A stretch of DNA of 64,000 nucleotides from Heligmosomoides polygyrus polygyrus (GCA_947396885.1 OX377204.1:1550001-1614000); one strand, 5' to 3'. Shown: positions 24,801 to 32,866, numbered from the stretch's first letter. Notes: generated by a model not told the origin, from the letters alone. Made by a program: numbers and translations.

Positions 24801-27800
24801 CATTCGCTAAAATGCCATGGTGCACTGATGGAATGAGCGTAACAAACGCATAGCCGATTCATTCTCAAGTTCTGACAATCGAACGAACATGCACACCTTG
24901 AAACTGAGCTCGTATTGTTCTCCGCCCCAAATCTGCAGTCCCTCGTCGTAGTATCCGAGCTCTTGGAACCAAAGCCGATCGATGGCGAAGAGACCACCCG
25001 CATGTGTCGGTGAACTAAACACACCAGCACTATTTTAAGCAAGAGAGAAAGCCTTGGAGAAGAATTCTCAGATCAGACTCACCGGAAAGGCATACTGTTA
25101 TAAGGTCGACTCGTCCTTTCCGCATCAGAAATCGCCGTCTCCTTATAGAGAAGACCCCATTCGAATATTCCACTTAAGAGAATATTTATCAATAAGTGAA
25201 GATAATACAACGTTCAGGTAAGCCACCTGAAGTGGCGATCTGCGGTTCCATAAACACTTCGATATTCCCATGTATTGGCGTCTATTCCATCGATTACGGG
25301 TACTGTCATCACTCGTCTGTAAGCCATTTTATGATTAAAAACAACACTCCCAAATTCGACTCCTTTCAAAGACTTGAAGCTCCCGCATACGCTCACCTGT
25401 TGTGCTTAATCGGTGCCAACAGCGGTGGCAACCAGTTCACATTCACTTCACAATGCGCATCAAGGAAGATGACAACGTCTGCCGTTGCATGCTTCGCTCC
25501 GATAGTACGGGCTCGAATCAATCCCTCTCGGTCTTCCGTACGGACAAGTTTCACCTGAAAAGTGGATTGCGCTTGAAACACTAGATGAAAGCGTAACTAT
25601 CCCTTCTGAGTTTTTTTTTTGCCAATAACTACGTCTTCTACACCCAGTATGATCTACAACAAGACCTTGCTAACTCTGCTAACCAAGGGCCGGATTCATC
25701 AACGACTTAAAGAGGTTTAACAGAGAAATTACAGCCGAAACTCCTGATAACGTCAAAATTTCATCACATCGCCTGTTGATAAACCGCGTTAATTCGCGTT
25801 TTCAGGAATTTTAGCTGCAATTTCTCCGTAAAATCCCTGTAAGTCGTTGATTAGTCCGGCCCCAGGATGTCACAAAAACGTTTCCACTGTTTGAATGATC
25901 ATAAAGTACCTATCTCTTCAGCAGTAATAAAGCTTATAGCTAATTTTCGAAACCAAAATTTCCATAAATATGAAAATTCCCTAGCGATTTTGGAGCTAAA
26001 CTGCGCCGCGCTTCCATCCAATGTATCATGATGCCTACCATGTTAGTAGCGTAAATCCATTTAGAGCGCGTGTAGCGCAGTCAAAAGAGGCGCCGGCTGT
26101 CGCATACACCCCATATCAGGCCGGTTCGGATTGCCCGCCTAGGCCAACCAGCCTTCCATCCCTCCTGGGTTGGTGAATTGGTACCAGACTTGTCTGCGAA
26201 GGATAAAACGCTCACTTGTTTATCGGCTGGCCACCGCAAGTCATTGTATGACCAAATACGCATTCAAATCGCCTCCACGATATCCTGTAGAGGTAGAATG
26301 CCTGACGCATCCCGAAAGGGATTGATTAACGCAGCCCGTTATCCTTTATTCAGTATGAGAAAGGTGTGGCATTTTAACACTTTACCCTGGTAAACAATTC
26401 TTTTGAGACAAATTTTTGGCTATGTGACACTCCCTATAAAACATTGAAGGAAAGTAGGGTTCTGACATGAACTCATAATAAAAGATAAGGATAAAGGACG
26501 GCCTTACTCAATCCCATTCCAGGAATTCTACTTCTATGAGATGTAGTGAAGGCGATTTGAATGCGTATTTGGTCATACAATAACTTACGGCGGTGAGCTG
26601 ATGAACAAGTCAGCGCAGTCAGCGCTTTGTCCTTCCCAGACAAGTCTGGTACCAATTCGCTCACCCCGAAGGTATAGAAAGCTTGGTTGGTTTATAACTT
26701 ACAATAGATAGTTTCTTTCTTTATTAAAAAGCTAGTTCTTGGCTCAAAAGACCTAACGGCACCTTCCAATATAGGATCATGATTACACACGACCGGGTAG
26801 TTACCTGTGGCTTCCGAGTCAATTGTACCTTGGTTCGTAGCCTCGATATCGAGGCCTAACTAATGAGTGATACGCCACTTCCTGAACGATCACGGTGGTA
26901 ACTATAGCTTCCTATTACCAAAGAATTCTGAAGAGCATTATAGGTTGTCTCAAAAGCCCTGTCTGGAAATTTTAATAGACTTAAGGCGCCTTGCTCGGCT
27001 GACGGGATTTGAGAAGCCTGGCCTGGTCTAAGATCCTATCCAAGACTGCCACTCTCACGATCATCCTTCAAGTTCAAATAAATAAATAAATAAATACAAC
27101 GAATACAGAAAATAGTGGCCGCAATTTAACCTGATGCTGGTCAACCTATCTGCGTACTGAGCCTTTGGAGTGCAACAAAAACTGACTAGCTAGCAAGCAG
27201 TCCCGACCTTCTAACGTGGGACTACAAGCCGCTCCCCATCCGAAGCAGTCCCAGTGCGAGAGGCGCTTCCACAAAGAGAAGGATTTCAAATCTACGATCG
27301 GCTTTCCCAACTCTCATCTTCACGATTTCTGGAGAAGCGGCATCCAAGACCCAACCGAGAAATGACAAAGACCATCAACATCCAAGGCGATTTTATTGGT
27401 GAACAAAATTACTACCAAAAAAGTAAATGAAATAAGATATTTCGGGCAGGATTTTCGAAACAGCCCATCGGCTCAGGTTCACAAATTTGTAGTTGTTTTC
27501 CGCCAATCAAAGTTGTTGTTCGAAATGAAGAACTAGCCAAGCCTGGTTCAAAATCTCGTTCGTTTCTCAGTTCAGTTATTGTACGTTCTAGAGCGCGCTA
27601 TAAAACTCCTCTAAGATGTCTTACAGAACACTTTTGTGAGAATTGGGCAACAGGCAGCAATACCAATAAGGTAAACAGAATACTGAATAAACCACAAGAG
27701 GAACACAGTATAGAATTGGGCAACAAGATGAAAGAAAAAGGAAAATAATGCAAAAATAAAGACCAACGTAGAATTGGGGACAAAGTCGCCCGATTTCTCT

Positions 27801-30800
27801 TATTCTAGGTCAAGAACAGAGGATTTCAGAAACAAAGGGCTCTAGGTAGGGAGCGTAGGGATTTGGCTAGGAACTGTAAAACTTCCTGTAGATTAGCCCC
27901 GACATTTTGTTGTTTAAACAACCAAACCAGTCACATGGGACCAGTGCAGGGCGCAATTCGACAGCTTCCATAGGATTTTTGCTTCACTGCTTGTTAAAAC
28001 AAGCTGTACAACATCAGTGTAGCTTGAAGTGTGAGAATTGTATGATCATTCAAGCAGTGATACAATGTTTTGACACACAAAGTGTTTGGTAACCCTCCAT
28101 ATGTCAAAATATTTCCCTGACATTCCACTCAGCGTCTTATAATTGGTAAACGAAGCTGATAAAGAACTTACTTTGCCGTTGAAGCGCTTGATATACTTGT
28201 CCAGCTTCTCTTTCAAGTGCTCTGAAAGAGCAAGATCAGGTCACAACACGTATCACACTGCCTTATCAGTACTTACCCTTATCCGAATAGTCGTCCACCA
28301 TCACCACTTCCTTGATAAGCTCTGGTGGTGATCTAAGGAACACGGAATGAACAGTCCTCAACAACGGTGTCCAGCCTTCGTTGTGGAACACAACAACCAC
28401 TGACACCGTTGGTAGGGTCTTCGGGTAGTTCCAGTGCTTGCACCTGAAACTCCAAGTATCCTGAGTACACTGCTCAGAGGAACAAGGTTCTCTGCCTCCG
28501 CCACAAACTTAATTCACATTCTTCTATTTTTCAAACAATGAGAAGTACTTTGAATTTAGTTTTTTACTTTTTTTAGTTTGAAGGTTTCTTCTGAATTGCA
28601 AAATGCAGAAGTGAGACACATCTGACATGAGGCGGGAGTCTATTACACTGTGGCACCTTTTCATAAAAGAATTTGTCCCTCTACCTGATTATTAGCTGAA
28701 CGCGTGTAGAGCAGTCAGAGGAGATACCGGCTGTCGTGTGCACCCGATACCAGGTCCCTAGTTCAGATTTCCCTCCAGGACAACCAAACAATCCACCCCT
28801 CCGGGGTCGGTGATTTGGTACCTGAGAAGGATTAAACACCGACTTGTCCATCGGCTGATCACAGCACGTCATTGTATGGCCAAATACGCATTCAAATCGT
28901 CTCCACGTCATCCCGTAGAAGTGCAGTGCGTGGCGCACACCAGTACGATTGAGTAACACCGTCCTTTATCTTTTAACCAGTGAGGTTTTTTCTTCATAAA
29001 GGATAAAGGATAAAGGACGGCGTTATTCAATCCTTTTTGGGATGCGCCACGCATTCTACTTCAACGGGATATCGTGGAGACGATTTGAATGCGTATTTGG
29101 CCTTACAATGACTTGCGGTGGCCAGCCGATGTACAAGTCAGCGCTTCATCCTTCCCAGACAGGTCTGTTACCAATTCACCGACCCCGGAGGGATGGAAGG
29201 CTTGGTTGTCCTGGGCGGGAAATCCTAACCAGGAACCTGGTATCGGGTGCACGCGACAGTCGGCGCCTCCTCCGTCTGCGCTACACGCGCATATCATATC
29301 GCATATCATAATTGTCCATTGCATTCATCTCAATAGTTGTGCATTGCAGGAGGAATCGTGCCCCCGAGGCCATTGAAAGGCTTTTTATCAAGTGATCACA
29401 ATCAGTTTGACGCTCACTATCCATGGATGCTGACGACTTTTGCCTGCCGTTGGCTATTTGAAGAGAACTGATGAGGCGTGTGCTCATTATGACTGCTACA
29501 ATGGCGTTATATGTCTCGGGCCACTCCCATGTTTTAGATATTGCTACCAATTTCGGTTCAGAAAAGAACCGTAAGCTCGACATCTGCTCAGAAAACGCAT
29601 GACCACATCTCACTGAACCGCCGAAAGCGCTCAGAATCAGGACTCGACCTTCAAAGAAAAGCAAAACAGCAATTCATCCCTTGAGGGAGGCGTGGTTGGT
29701 CTGGGCGGGACGGATACATGACTAGATATATCGCTCGCTATATTGTTCGGAAAGCAGCCCAGGTTCTCATTCTTCTGTATTCAGACTAATCTCCAATCAA
29801 GAAACTCACTCTTCCATCCTGATGTCGGGAATGGTTCGGTTCATTGAGATCATGTCACTGACATACGTGTTGAACCCATACTCCCGCTCGGCTCGCTTCG
29901 ACTCCTTGAGACCGACTTCATCCGTGACCAGAACCGGTGCACCACCTTCGCCTGTAAGTAACATCGTTGTTGTCATATATAACGAAAGAAGAAAAAGAAC
30001 AACGAAAGTTGATCATATGTGACTGACTGGAATGCGCCATATATTCTCTGTCTACGAAAAATGTGGAACGAAAACATGACTGCCTTCGACAGGATCCGAA
30101 CCAACAATCTCGATTCTAAGTACACACAAAAGCCTGCGCCCACTGCGACCGCGCTACCACATACCGTTTTTTAACACAAAGGCCAAATACTGATTCAGGG
30201 CGCCTCCACGATATTTCGTAGAATTTTGTATTGTAGAATGTGCATGGTAAGTTCCATGTTGGGGGAGTAGCGCCTTCATATCCCAACTGTGTACATTTCC
30301 AGAAGATGGAAAGCATTCGAAGGTGGTGGCTCGCTAGCTAATCATAAAGAAGCAGAGCACGGGAAGAACATAGCCAATCAGAATACTGACCATACAAACC
30401 CTCTTCGAATGGCTCACTAATTTTATGCAGACCGATTGCTTGGTCCACCACCACCCCCCCCCCCAATGCTGCCCATATTCGCGACATATATCTCCAACTG
30501 ATAAACTAAACACAGTGCTTACCGGATTCCACAGGAAAGTAGGCCTCTCCGTGATCTTCTTAGTCGACATTTAGAAGGTAAAATACTGATAGAGCGATCA
30601 CACCATAAGGAGAAAATGCAGCCGAATCTATGATGAATGTAGAGAAAGGTCGAGTGAATTAGAGCCTACTAACTATTGGGGGGGGGGGGAGTTAGGACTA
30701 TATGTCCGTAATAGCGATGAATTCTTCGGATTTCCCGGCCAGGCCAACCAAGCCTTCTATCCCTATATAAGTGAATTGGTACTATACATGTCTGGGAAGG

Positions 30801-31747
30801 ATATTGCGCTGACTTGTTCATCGGCTGGCCACCGCAAGTCATTGTATGGCCTAATACGAATTCAAATCGCCTCAACGGCTTCTTGTAGAAGTAGAATGCG
30901 TGGCGCATCCCAGAAGGGATTGAATAACGCCGTCTTTTATCATTTTTCTTTTGTCCTTTATCTGCTCTACCACTGCATAATTGAGCTTATCCATGACTAC
31001 CATTATTTGTATACGATTATCTATTGTTGGCATGGTAGCGCAATAGGGCGAGGTGCTGATTGTCGCGTGCAGCGATTCGAGGTCCTTGGTTCAGATTTTC
31101 AGCGCAGGCTATGCAAGCCTACGCATGTAAATTGCCTCCACATCCTGTAGAAGTAGAATGCGTGGCGCATCCCAAAAAGGATCGACTAACGCCGTCCTTT
31201 ATCCTTATTATCGCTTTGACGTGACTATAATTTCCATATGACGAATAGTAACCGCGATTTTATTGAACGATATAGGTCTCGCTTCGAAGTTCTGGGTTAA
31301 ACTGAACATGTAGACATACCCGGTTGGTTGGAGGGAACCTCTGGCGTTTTCGGTTCATAGTTGCCAAGCTCTTCTCCGGCGAATACTGTGTTCGGATCTA
31401 CACTTCCGGCGAGTTCCACGTCTTGCCATGCAGCCGGAAGCGGCTTGTCCAAAGCATCTCCCGAAAACGTGACCTAAATGTCATCGTCTCACCGGGGCTG
31501 AGCACTCATTCAAGCGACTGCAAGTTACCGTATTCTTGCTGCGCATCTGCAAAAACACGAAAACCACGAGGAACAGGAACACGCCGACGAAAAGGACGCG
31601 GCCGAGCCTGGAAACGACGTTATCTGGACGTGGAATCGACGACGAAAAGTGCGAACGAAGGTCAGACCGCGCACAACCAACCTCATCCGGAAGTACCATT
31701 GCAACTCGATGAGTCTCCTTCGGAACGACATCGCGGCCGGTCACCAC
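6839..31747 (-). CDS. gly-7: Polypeptide N-acetylgalactosaminyltransferase (GALNT7/gly-7-like)
   Basis: Golgi type II membrane enzyme that transfers GalNAc from UDP-GalNAc to Ser/Thr of proteins (mucin-type O-glycosylation). Fifteen exons join with consistent phases into 632 codons: 31747-31529, 31473-31320, 29951-29810, 28443-28277, 28221-28172, 25554-25397, 25316-25227, 25172-25083, 25029-24897, 13527-13411, 12165-12020, 11951-11860, 9073-8997, 8744-8619 and 6976-6839. The signal-anchor helix is at about residues 51-66. The catalytic half shows VVVVFHNE, the LDAH metal motif (D276, H278), [25 protein letters not shown] (about 389-393) and HVGHVYR. A ricin-type lectin domain from about 515 has [21 protein letters not shown] and a C-terminal FVWKEFYQ. 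The start at 31747 is the first in-frame ATG; Met17 is an alternative. The subfamily is inferred from the linker and lectin sequences. Six introns are 53-83 nt; the others hold repeats, including a BEL/Pao element on the opposite strand in intron 9. Confidence 0.93.
7017..8077. repeat. Large inverted repeat with tRNA-like (B-box) segment
   Basis: The arms at about 7017-7436 and 7725-8077 are inverse copies. For example ATACACTCCAAATTTGC on the left pairs with GCAAACTTGGAGTGTA on the right, and the reading frames on opposite strands encode near-identical peptides (KGVSDDKSQ in both). Around 7255-7325 a segment with GTGGTAG and GGTTCGATCCC resembles the A and B boxes of a tRNA promoter. It fills most of intron 14 of the GalNAc-transferase gene and has no protein function of its own. 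Confidence 0.75.
8090..8581. repeat. MITE, 'GGATCTATCCTAGTC' family, copy 1
   Basis: TIRs GGATCTATCATAGCCCGGGG and CCCCCGGACTAGGATAGATCC bound a 490 bp non-coding element. Inside, a segment with GCCGCGTGCTGACCG and TTGACATGTTATAACC occurs twice in tandem (8279-8345 and 8351-8412). A full second copy is nested at 58140-58633. It lies in intron 14 of the GalNAc-transferase gene, directly downstream of the inverted repeat. Confidence 0.85.
9275..10212. repeat. Large foldback element, 'CAAATTGGACAC' family, copy 1
   Basis: A 0.94 kb element with inverted arms. The left end has AAATTGGACACTCTTCTAAGC and the right end has GCTTAGAAGAGTGTCCAATTT. A second inner inverted pair (TTGATTGATAGT and ACTATCAACCAA) surrounds the centre. 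It is AT-rich and non-coding. Other copies: 10340-11400 (interrupted), 49655-50578, 53735-54725, 55968-57115 and 63655-64000 (cut by the window end). This copy lies in intron 12 of the GalNAc-transferase gene. Confidence 0.85.
10340..11400. repeat. Foldback element copy 2 with an inserted palindrome
   Basis: The outer parts (about 10355-10395 and 11270-11400) carry the AAATTGGACACTTTTC and GATTTGAAAAGTGTCGA ends of the family described at 9275. Between them, 10575-11220 is a separate palindrome: CCTCAAGTGGCTGGTATCGA at the left is inverted at the right as TCGATACCAGCCACTTGAGG. The centre carries GGTGAGGGTTCGAGTACC, which looks like a tRNA B box. The simplest reading is one element inserted into another. 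Confidence 0.6.
12252..13395. repeat. 1.14-kb TIR element making up intron 10 of gly-7
   Basis: The ends are inverted: AAGGTGTCTCAAAAAATGTA at 12252 and TACATTGTTTTGAGACACCC near 13374-13393, each followed inward by a matching 30-bp stretch. TA flanks both ends. It contains an internal, shorter inverted pair (12548-13105) of related sequence. A related copy is at 48919-49602. It takes up all but about 100 nt of the 12166-13410 intron; the right end is 16 nt from the exon edge. It is non-coding, and the ORFs across it are spurious. Confidence 0.8.
13883..14414 (+). repeat. 5' LTR of BEL/Pao element (532 bp)
   Basis: It starts TGTCGTGGTTCCC and ends GGACGGCACGACA. AATAAATTTGG near 13974 and AAATAAAAG near 14389 are candidate polyadenylation-type sequences. 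Compared with the 3' LTR it lacks about 265 bp of GC-rich repeat after the GCTCCGCGAGCGGC sequence. Elsewhere the two match closely, apart from a T-run of 7 here against 9 there. Confidence 0.93.
15139..16953 (+). CDS. BEL/Pao Gag (DUF1759-type capsid, zinc knuckles)
   Basis: Structural protein of the retrotransposon. I chose the ATG at 15139 because the following [12 protein letters not shown] resembles the usual N-terminus of BEL Gag; the frame is open from an earlier ATG at 15010. A helical N-terminal region is followed by a Pro/Ser/Thr-rich linker. The DUF1759-like core ([16 protein letters not shown] to [12 protein letters not shown]) covers about residues 200-290. Two Cys-rich knuckles follow ([28 protein letters not shown] with [13 protein letters not shown]). 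The C-terminus is very rich in Arg and Ser, as in RNA-binding tails. It ends at TAA 16951-16953. The protease continues in the same frame after that single stop. Confidence 0.93.
   Translation: MPSISTVKSKLTKACNTLKAVTGKFDTHLFDFIDPASVSYHDQLQARRKDLAASLQEIRSATEAVLQCRKEYLAVAADSGTDETSRESYLRDSHVDDAVVEAETITATAQAHLDEVNGLINTLPAPEPATISESVPAHEDHTPSASATAPTSDTTQPAFHVPPHHYVSSSPISSLLFAPTNTTYSAQVPTATPIQLGKLELDPFYGDITQFYTFWCSFELAVHNDPNINPVHKYLYLKSLLKGDAQIVLQDLDPGRSNYNQLVSLLHKRFNRPHKTRATLHKQLQQLPQSRSSGSDLRNTWFRISGILHGLRQYEDFKTVLPLLDLVKSKFPSDIRQKLHDVEFQTASDFNIDQIMQQLDLIIASREKFEDSCTLSESLSIQVHTHSPIPSRTPSPINSNSVTRPCCFCDSTDHVSTRCHLDILPVVRRKLVKTQGLCWKCLTSGHTTRSCNWSSCRRCGASHHEMLCEDAVQKRSTYRTPSRDRREHHSRREDHRHRYRSPRNNYASHSPSHDTSRRHYSPYNDRSRSNSRSRYDYGRFHGSYSSYRYNSPSSRVSFSPVRDRNSSPRRRDDSPYPYRRQSSRTDPDTRHVQFCDANYYIQQR
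16954..17538 (+). CDS. BEL/Pao aspartic protease segment
   Basis: Retropepsin-like domain that would process the polyprotein. [12 protein letters not shown] carries the catalytic DSG motif, and [15 protein letters not shown] is the typical downstream part of BEL protease. The frame is the same as Gag and is separated from it only by the TAA at 16951-16953. The next domain lies in frame 3, so a shift of -1 is needed somewhere in about 17440-17530, before the SAVERLW sequence. Whether these are recoding sites or mutations cannot be told from one copy. Confidence 0.85.
   Translation, partial: SNLSLMFLKTIAAHCDSGRFEEVVLLLDSGAQKSFIVNSTAKRLGLVPVDPKPCTFVTFGGYSITETTGTVDVKLIEATGNIFQVKLLNREVITLEQTPLRLSDEDIHFIHTHGLQLPTCQDVSVVPDILIGIDHYWDVLSPEAPISLPSGMVLSHTRFGTVVSGSSIFRSGYRRNQRPTTPLQRQQYPMTAAQ
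17310..21029 (+). CDS. BEL/Pao Pol: reverse transcriptase, RNase H, integrase
   Basis: An open frame of 1239 codons. Genuine pol sequence starts near 17520; the first 70 codons overlap the protease in another frame. The RT has [35 protein letters not shown] and the catalytic box YVDN (near 18287; YVDD is usual). The RNase H region has [26 protein letters not shown] and [15 protein letters not shown]. The integrase has an HHCC zinc-binding segment (H..H..CVSCKK, near 19745-19870), then [17 protein letters not shown] and [10 protein letters not shown] with the DDE residues. A C-terminal DUF5641-like segment ([20 protein letters not shown]) follows. There are no internal stops, so this part could be functional. 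Confidence 0.95.
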   Translation: MPRCFCSSRHFDRYRSLLGRTFPGGSNLPPVGHGPKSYALWDSCFRKLDFSVWLSQEPETHNAFTATAVSDDSSAVERLWSLDSLGILDDHDPTADGKLNEYLLEDFFRTAQLIDGVIHVKFPWKDPKPTLKDNKRVAYCRLLDQFQRLSKTALWPQYIKSIDDHLTAGFIEEVDEYVFDDPRVYYIPHQAVIKESSSTTKLRIVFDASSRARDACSLNDCLHQGPTLLPELVGILLRARLHRFLLIADVEKAFHQVRLQHTERDATRFLWLQDPWLPPSSSNLRIFRFTRVPFGINASPFLLSASIQFYLRHQANHLSNEIIHNTYVDNVVLGAASNDEALQKYHALKTTFNSMHMNLREFVSNSHVVDLNIAPADRASNPSNATLLGIHWLYSPDWLVIPIKTLKTTVNSKRTALRALASTFDPLGLLTPFFTPIKVFIQDLWGQNLGWDTPFTQQQSQQWSKLMLALQHPLPHISRLVMPANTQPNSYHLCVFADASQRVYACCAYLVTHSPATVTSQLVMAKSHLNSTKPLTIPRAELLAILISVRMTQYLLQQMDINITAIHLFSDSLIALHWVHTNRELKTFVKNRVSAIKKIIDTLRDRNVHVQFRHVVSQDNLADHATRGLATKDANGSSWWTGPSFLLHDPSRWPDSHIDFDVPSSDNEVISEFAFAAIEGSFQSVLPFHVTNSYTRLVLITAYILKFIRTFVFNRISTTNQSILQLKLPNVISMSSSGGIQASDFEAAENQLVLAHYSESERDLRRLRIRPANTYRGANGLIHCHFRVGPLETAPILLVPAHRLTYLIILHFHLSQHHAGVHHTITALRSHYYIPSARRHIAKILRRCVSCKKIAGQAYRYPQTPMLPPERVTRSYPFQNIGLDYLGPLTSIHNDTSGKTWICLFTCMATRAIHLEVVLDNSAQEFLLAFRRFVARRGAPTVVYSDNAPTFHAAENAIQSAIYAPVSWQSISSYCASHRITWHFITPLSPWKGGFYERLVALFKSAYRKSVGRAMLTLSQLQTIVAEIEATLNSRPITPFREQDTFAYLLRPIDFLAPKVNAQLPFETHHNGDSPDPRHQLVNWHREMLRVLDHFWDLWYSDFLAALRYRHQEHARTSRSTTLTPNLGDIVIIADDKLPRGHWPYGLVSRLVVSNDHNVRSVEVRTSGGKSLIRSISHLIPLELNAYDYLSNLDTRSESLSASNTRSIHDQSSPTPDSTPPRVQPSRRAKSMHKFIRSS
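21769..22565 (+). repeat. 3' LTR of BEL/Pao element (797 bp)
   Basis: Same ends as the 5' LTR. The extra 265 bp (about 21900-22190) is a tandem array of imperfect units built around CCGCCGCCA and GCGGC. The long ORFs on both strands here are products of this array and not genes. The next intron stretch, 22773-24353, has no gene that I can support. Confidence 0.93.
23570..23628. repeat. Purine tract (GGA/GAA)n
   Basis: About 55 bp of nearly pure G/A built of GAGGAGAAGG-type units. It lies within intron 9 of the GalNAc-transferase gene. Confidence 0.7.
24354..24491. repeat. 136-bp near-perfect palindrome, copy 1
   Basis: AGGCCCCATTTATACTTC at the left pairs with GAAGTATAAACGGGCCCT at the right. 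Further pairs are GAGCGACGCGA with TCGCGTCGCTC and GTATTGTGGCCA with TGGCCACAATAC. The second copy is at 61546-61683. It has the architecture of a very short TIR transposon relic. Confidence 0.85.
24575..24783. repeat. Short TIR element related to the 'GGATCTATCCTAGTC' MITEs
   Basis: Its ends, CCTAATCGGAGGGGGGAGC and CCCTCCCCCAATAGGATAG, are inverted. The body resembles 44218-44405 (TAGGCCAG, CTTTGTAAACT). It lies directly downstream of exon 9 of the GalNAc-transferase gene on that gene's strand. Confidence 0.65.
25685..25866. repeat. MITE, 'GATTCATCAACGACTTA' family, copy 3
   Basis: It begins GGGCCGGATTCATCAACGAC and ends GTCGTTGATTAGTCCGGCCCC. Inner arms with AATTACAGCCGAAA and TTTAGCTGCAATTT are complementary. 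It lies in the 25555-28171 intron of the GalNAc-transferase gene. Confidence 0.88.
26066..26352 (+). mobile_element. tRNA-derived SINE
   Basis: The tRNA-like head GCGTGTAGCGCAGTC with a B-box-like GGTTCGGATT is followed by the family body (ACCAGACTTGTCTG, GCTGGCCACCGCAAGTCATT, GAATGC near the end) and a short tail. It is paired tail-to-tail with the copy at 26478-26692. Confidence 0.85.
26478..26692 (-). mobile_element. tRNA-derived SINE, head missing
   Basis: Reads on the minus strand from the GACTTGTCTGGGAAGGA body to the GCCGTCCTTTATCC tail. The tRNA-like head is absent. With the upstream copy it could form a hairpin in the intron. Confidence 0.8.
28699..28975 (+). mobile_element. tRNA-derived SINE
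   Basis: A full-length copy with head GCGTGTAGAGCAGTC, body and the ACCGTCCTTTATC tail. It is followed 25 bp later by an inverted copy. It lies in the 28444-29809 intron of the GalNAc-transferase gene. Confidence 0.87.
29000..29292 (-). mobile_element. tRNA-derived SINE
   Basis: A full-length copy on the minus strand. The head at the high-coordinate end reads GCGTGTAGCGCAGACGG and the tail ends GGATAAAGGATAAAGG (plus strand). It is tail-to-tail with 28699-28975. Confidence 0.88.
30330..30495. repeat. Fragment of a dispersed repeat ('AATGCTGCCCATATTCGCGACAT')
   Basis: CCAATGCTGCCCATATTCGC recurs with small changes at 11033-11060 and as AATGCTGTGCGCTTTCGCG near 42067. It is preceded by a run of C (30457-30467). 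Non-coding. Confidence 0.5.
30725..30950 (+). mobile_element. tRNA-derived SINE, head truncated
   Basis: It begins within the CGGATTTCCCGGCCAGGCC part and keeps the body and tail (ACGCCGTCTTTTATC). It is preceded by a G run of about 10 at 30680-30690. Confidence 0.82.
31030..31205 (+). mobile_element. tRNA-derived SINE with internal deletion
   Basis: Head GGTAGCGCAATAGGGCGAGG and tail CGCCGTCCTTTATCC are present, but about 110 bp of the body is missing between GATTTTCAGCGC and CCTACGC. It lies in the intron after exon 2 of the GalNAc-transferase gene. Confidence 0.78.
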
Positions 31748-32866
31748 AGTTCGAGAGCTGCCACAGACGTCGCGAAGCTCTAGTTGCTTCCCTTCTTAGC
31801 TTGCTACTGGCGTTTCTTCCGGAAGAGCGGCTTCCTGAGGAGAAGAACTGCTGGCACGAGAACCGGTGCAAAAACTGGTCCAACTCCGCTACGTGTCGCG
31901 CCACGACGGCGAGGGAGCTCGACCAACGCCCGAATTCTGCAAAACTCCGCCCAGCCACACTCGTCCACGCGCTTTTGCACTCTTTTCACTCACGATGCGC
32001 TGTTCAAATTGACTTCTATTCGTTTTTGTTTCTAGCTAGCGAAGTTTATTTGCAGCTACGTTTTATTCTCGAGGAAATAGTAACTAGATAACTCAGGTTT
32101 TCCCGTTGTAGGTTCATAAAGCACTCGATCATTCTTCTTTTCTTTTCATCCTTCTTATTTGATTGGATACAGACAATGAGAACTTGCCCTTGAACGTACG
32201 CCAAGAAAGTTTCTAGAAATTAATGAGTTACTTGGTATGCGCAATCTAAGCATTGGATCCGGTCGAGAACCTTCGGATTACTGGATGGTTCAAGGTAACG
32301 GTAATTTCGCAGACCCTGGATTTCACTCATAAAAACACGGTTTCTGTGCTCACAACTAGACAAGGGAAGGAACTCGGGACCGGCTGATCTAACTTACCCG
32401 TTTTAAGACACCTTGCCGGTGTGCGGCGGACATCAGCCCGTTTAGTACCCTTCAAACCTCTTTATTACTAGCTGTAGACGAGGTTTCGTCTTCGTATAAG
32501 GAGGACTTCTCCATCGACATTTGCAGGATTTTGGAGCTAAACTCGATTGATTTGTTATGGAATATACCATGGACGTTGTTCTCGTCCTTTGAGTTGAGCT
32601 TTTTAGCTCTATTTAATGCAAGGTGGAAGCTCTAGCTTCCACAGGATTAACTCTGGAAGCAAGAATTGGCAACTTACGCTACCCCGTCATTTATCGTGAG
32701 GGGATGATAAGAAAGCCGGTTTCAATCGCTAGCCTTTCTTTGGAGCTTGGCGAAAGATACTGGGAAATGTTTTCTACCTAGATCAACCAATAGAGGTCAC
32801 GGGGAACGGAGCAGGGACCAACTTTTATTATACTTTAACTGATTTGAATGTGAATGATTGCAGAAC
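31748..32866. promoter_or_regulatory. Intergenic region between divergent genes
   Basis: 1.1 kb between the GalNAc-transferase start (minus) and the mL39 start (plus). The ORF at 31324-32091 on the plus strand is a shadow of the transferase exons and leader. No repeat family covers this stretch, which fits a shared 5' regulatory region. No specific promoter element can be named. Confidence 0.45.

Noticed and set aside
29042..29376. ORFs with shared peptide MRIWPYNDL at many places
   Set aside because: They are translations of the tRNA-derived SINE body, which recurs on both strands and has no conserved reading frame.
31324..32091. A 255-codon plus-strand ORF
   Set aside because: It is antisense to exons 1 and 2 of the GalNAc-transferase gene, whose signal-anchor and phase-matched splice sites explain the sequence better.
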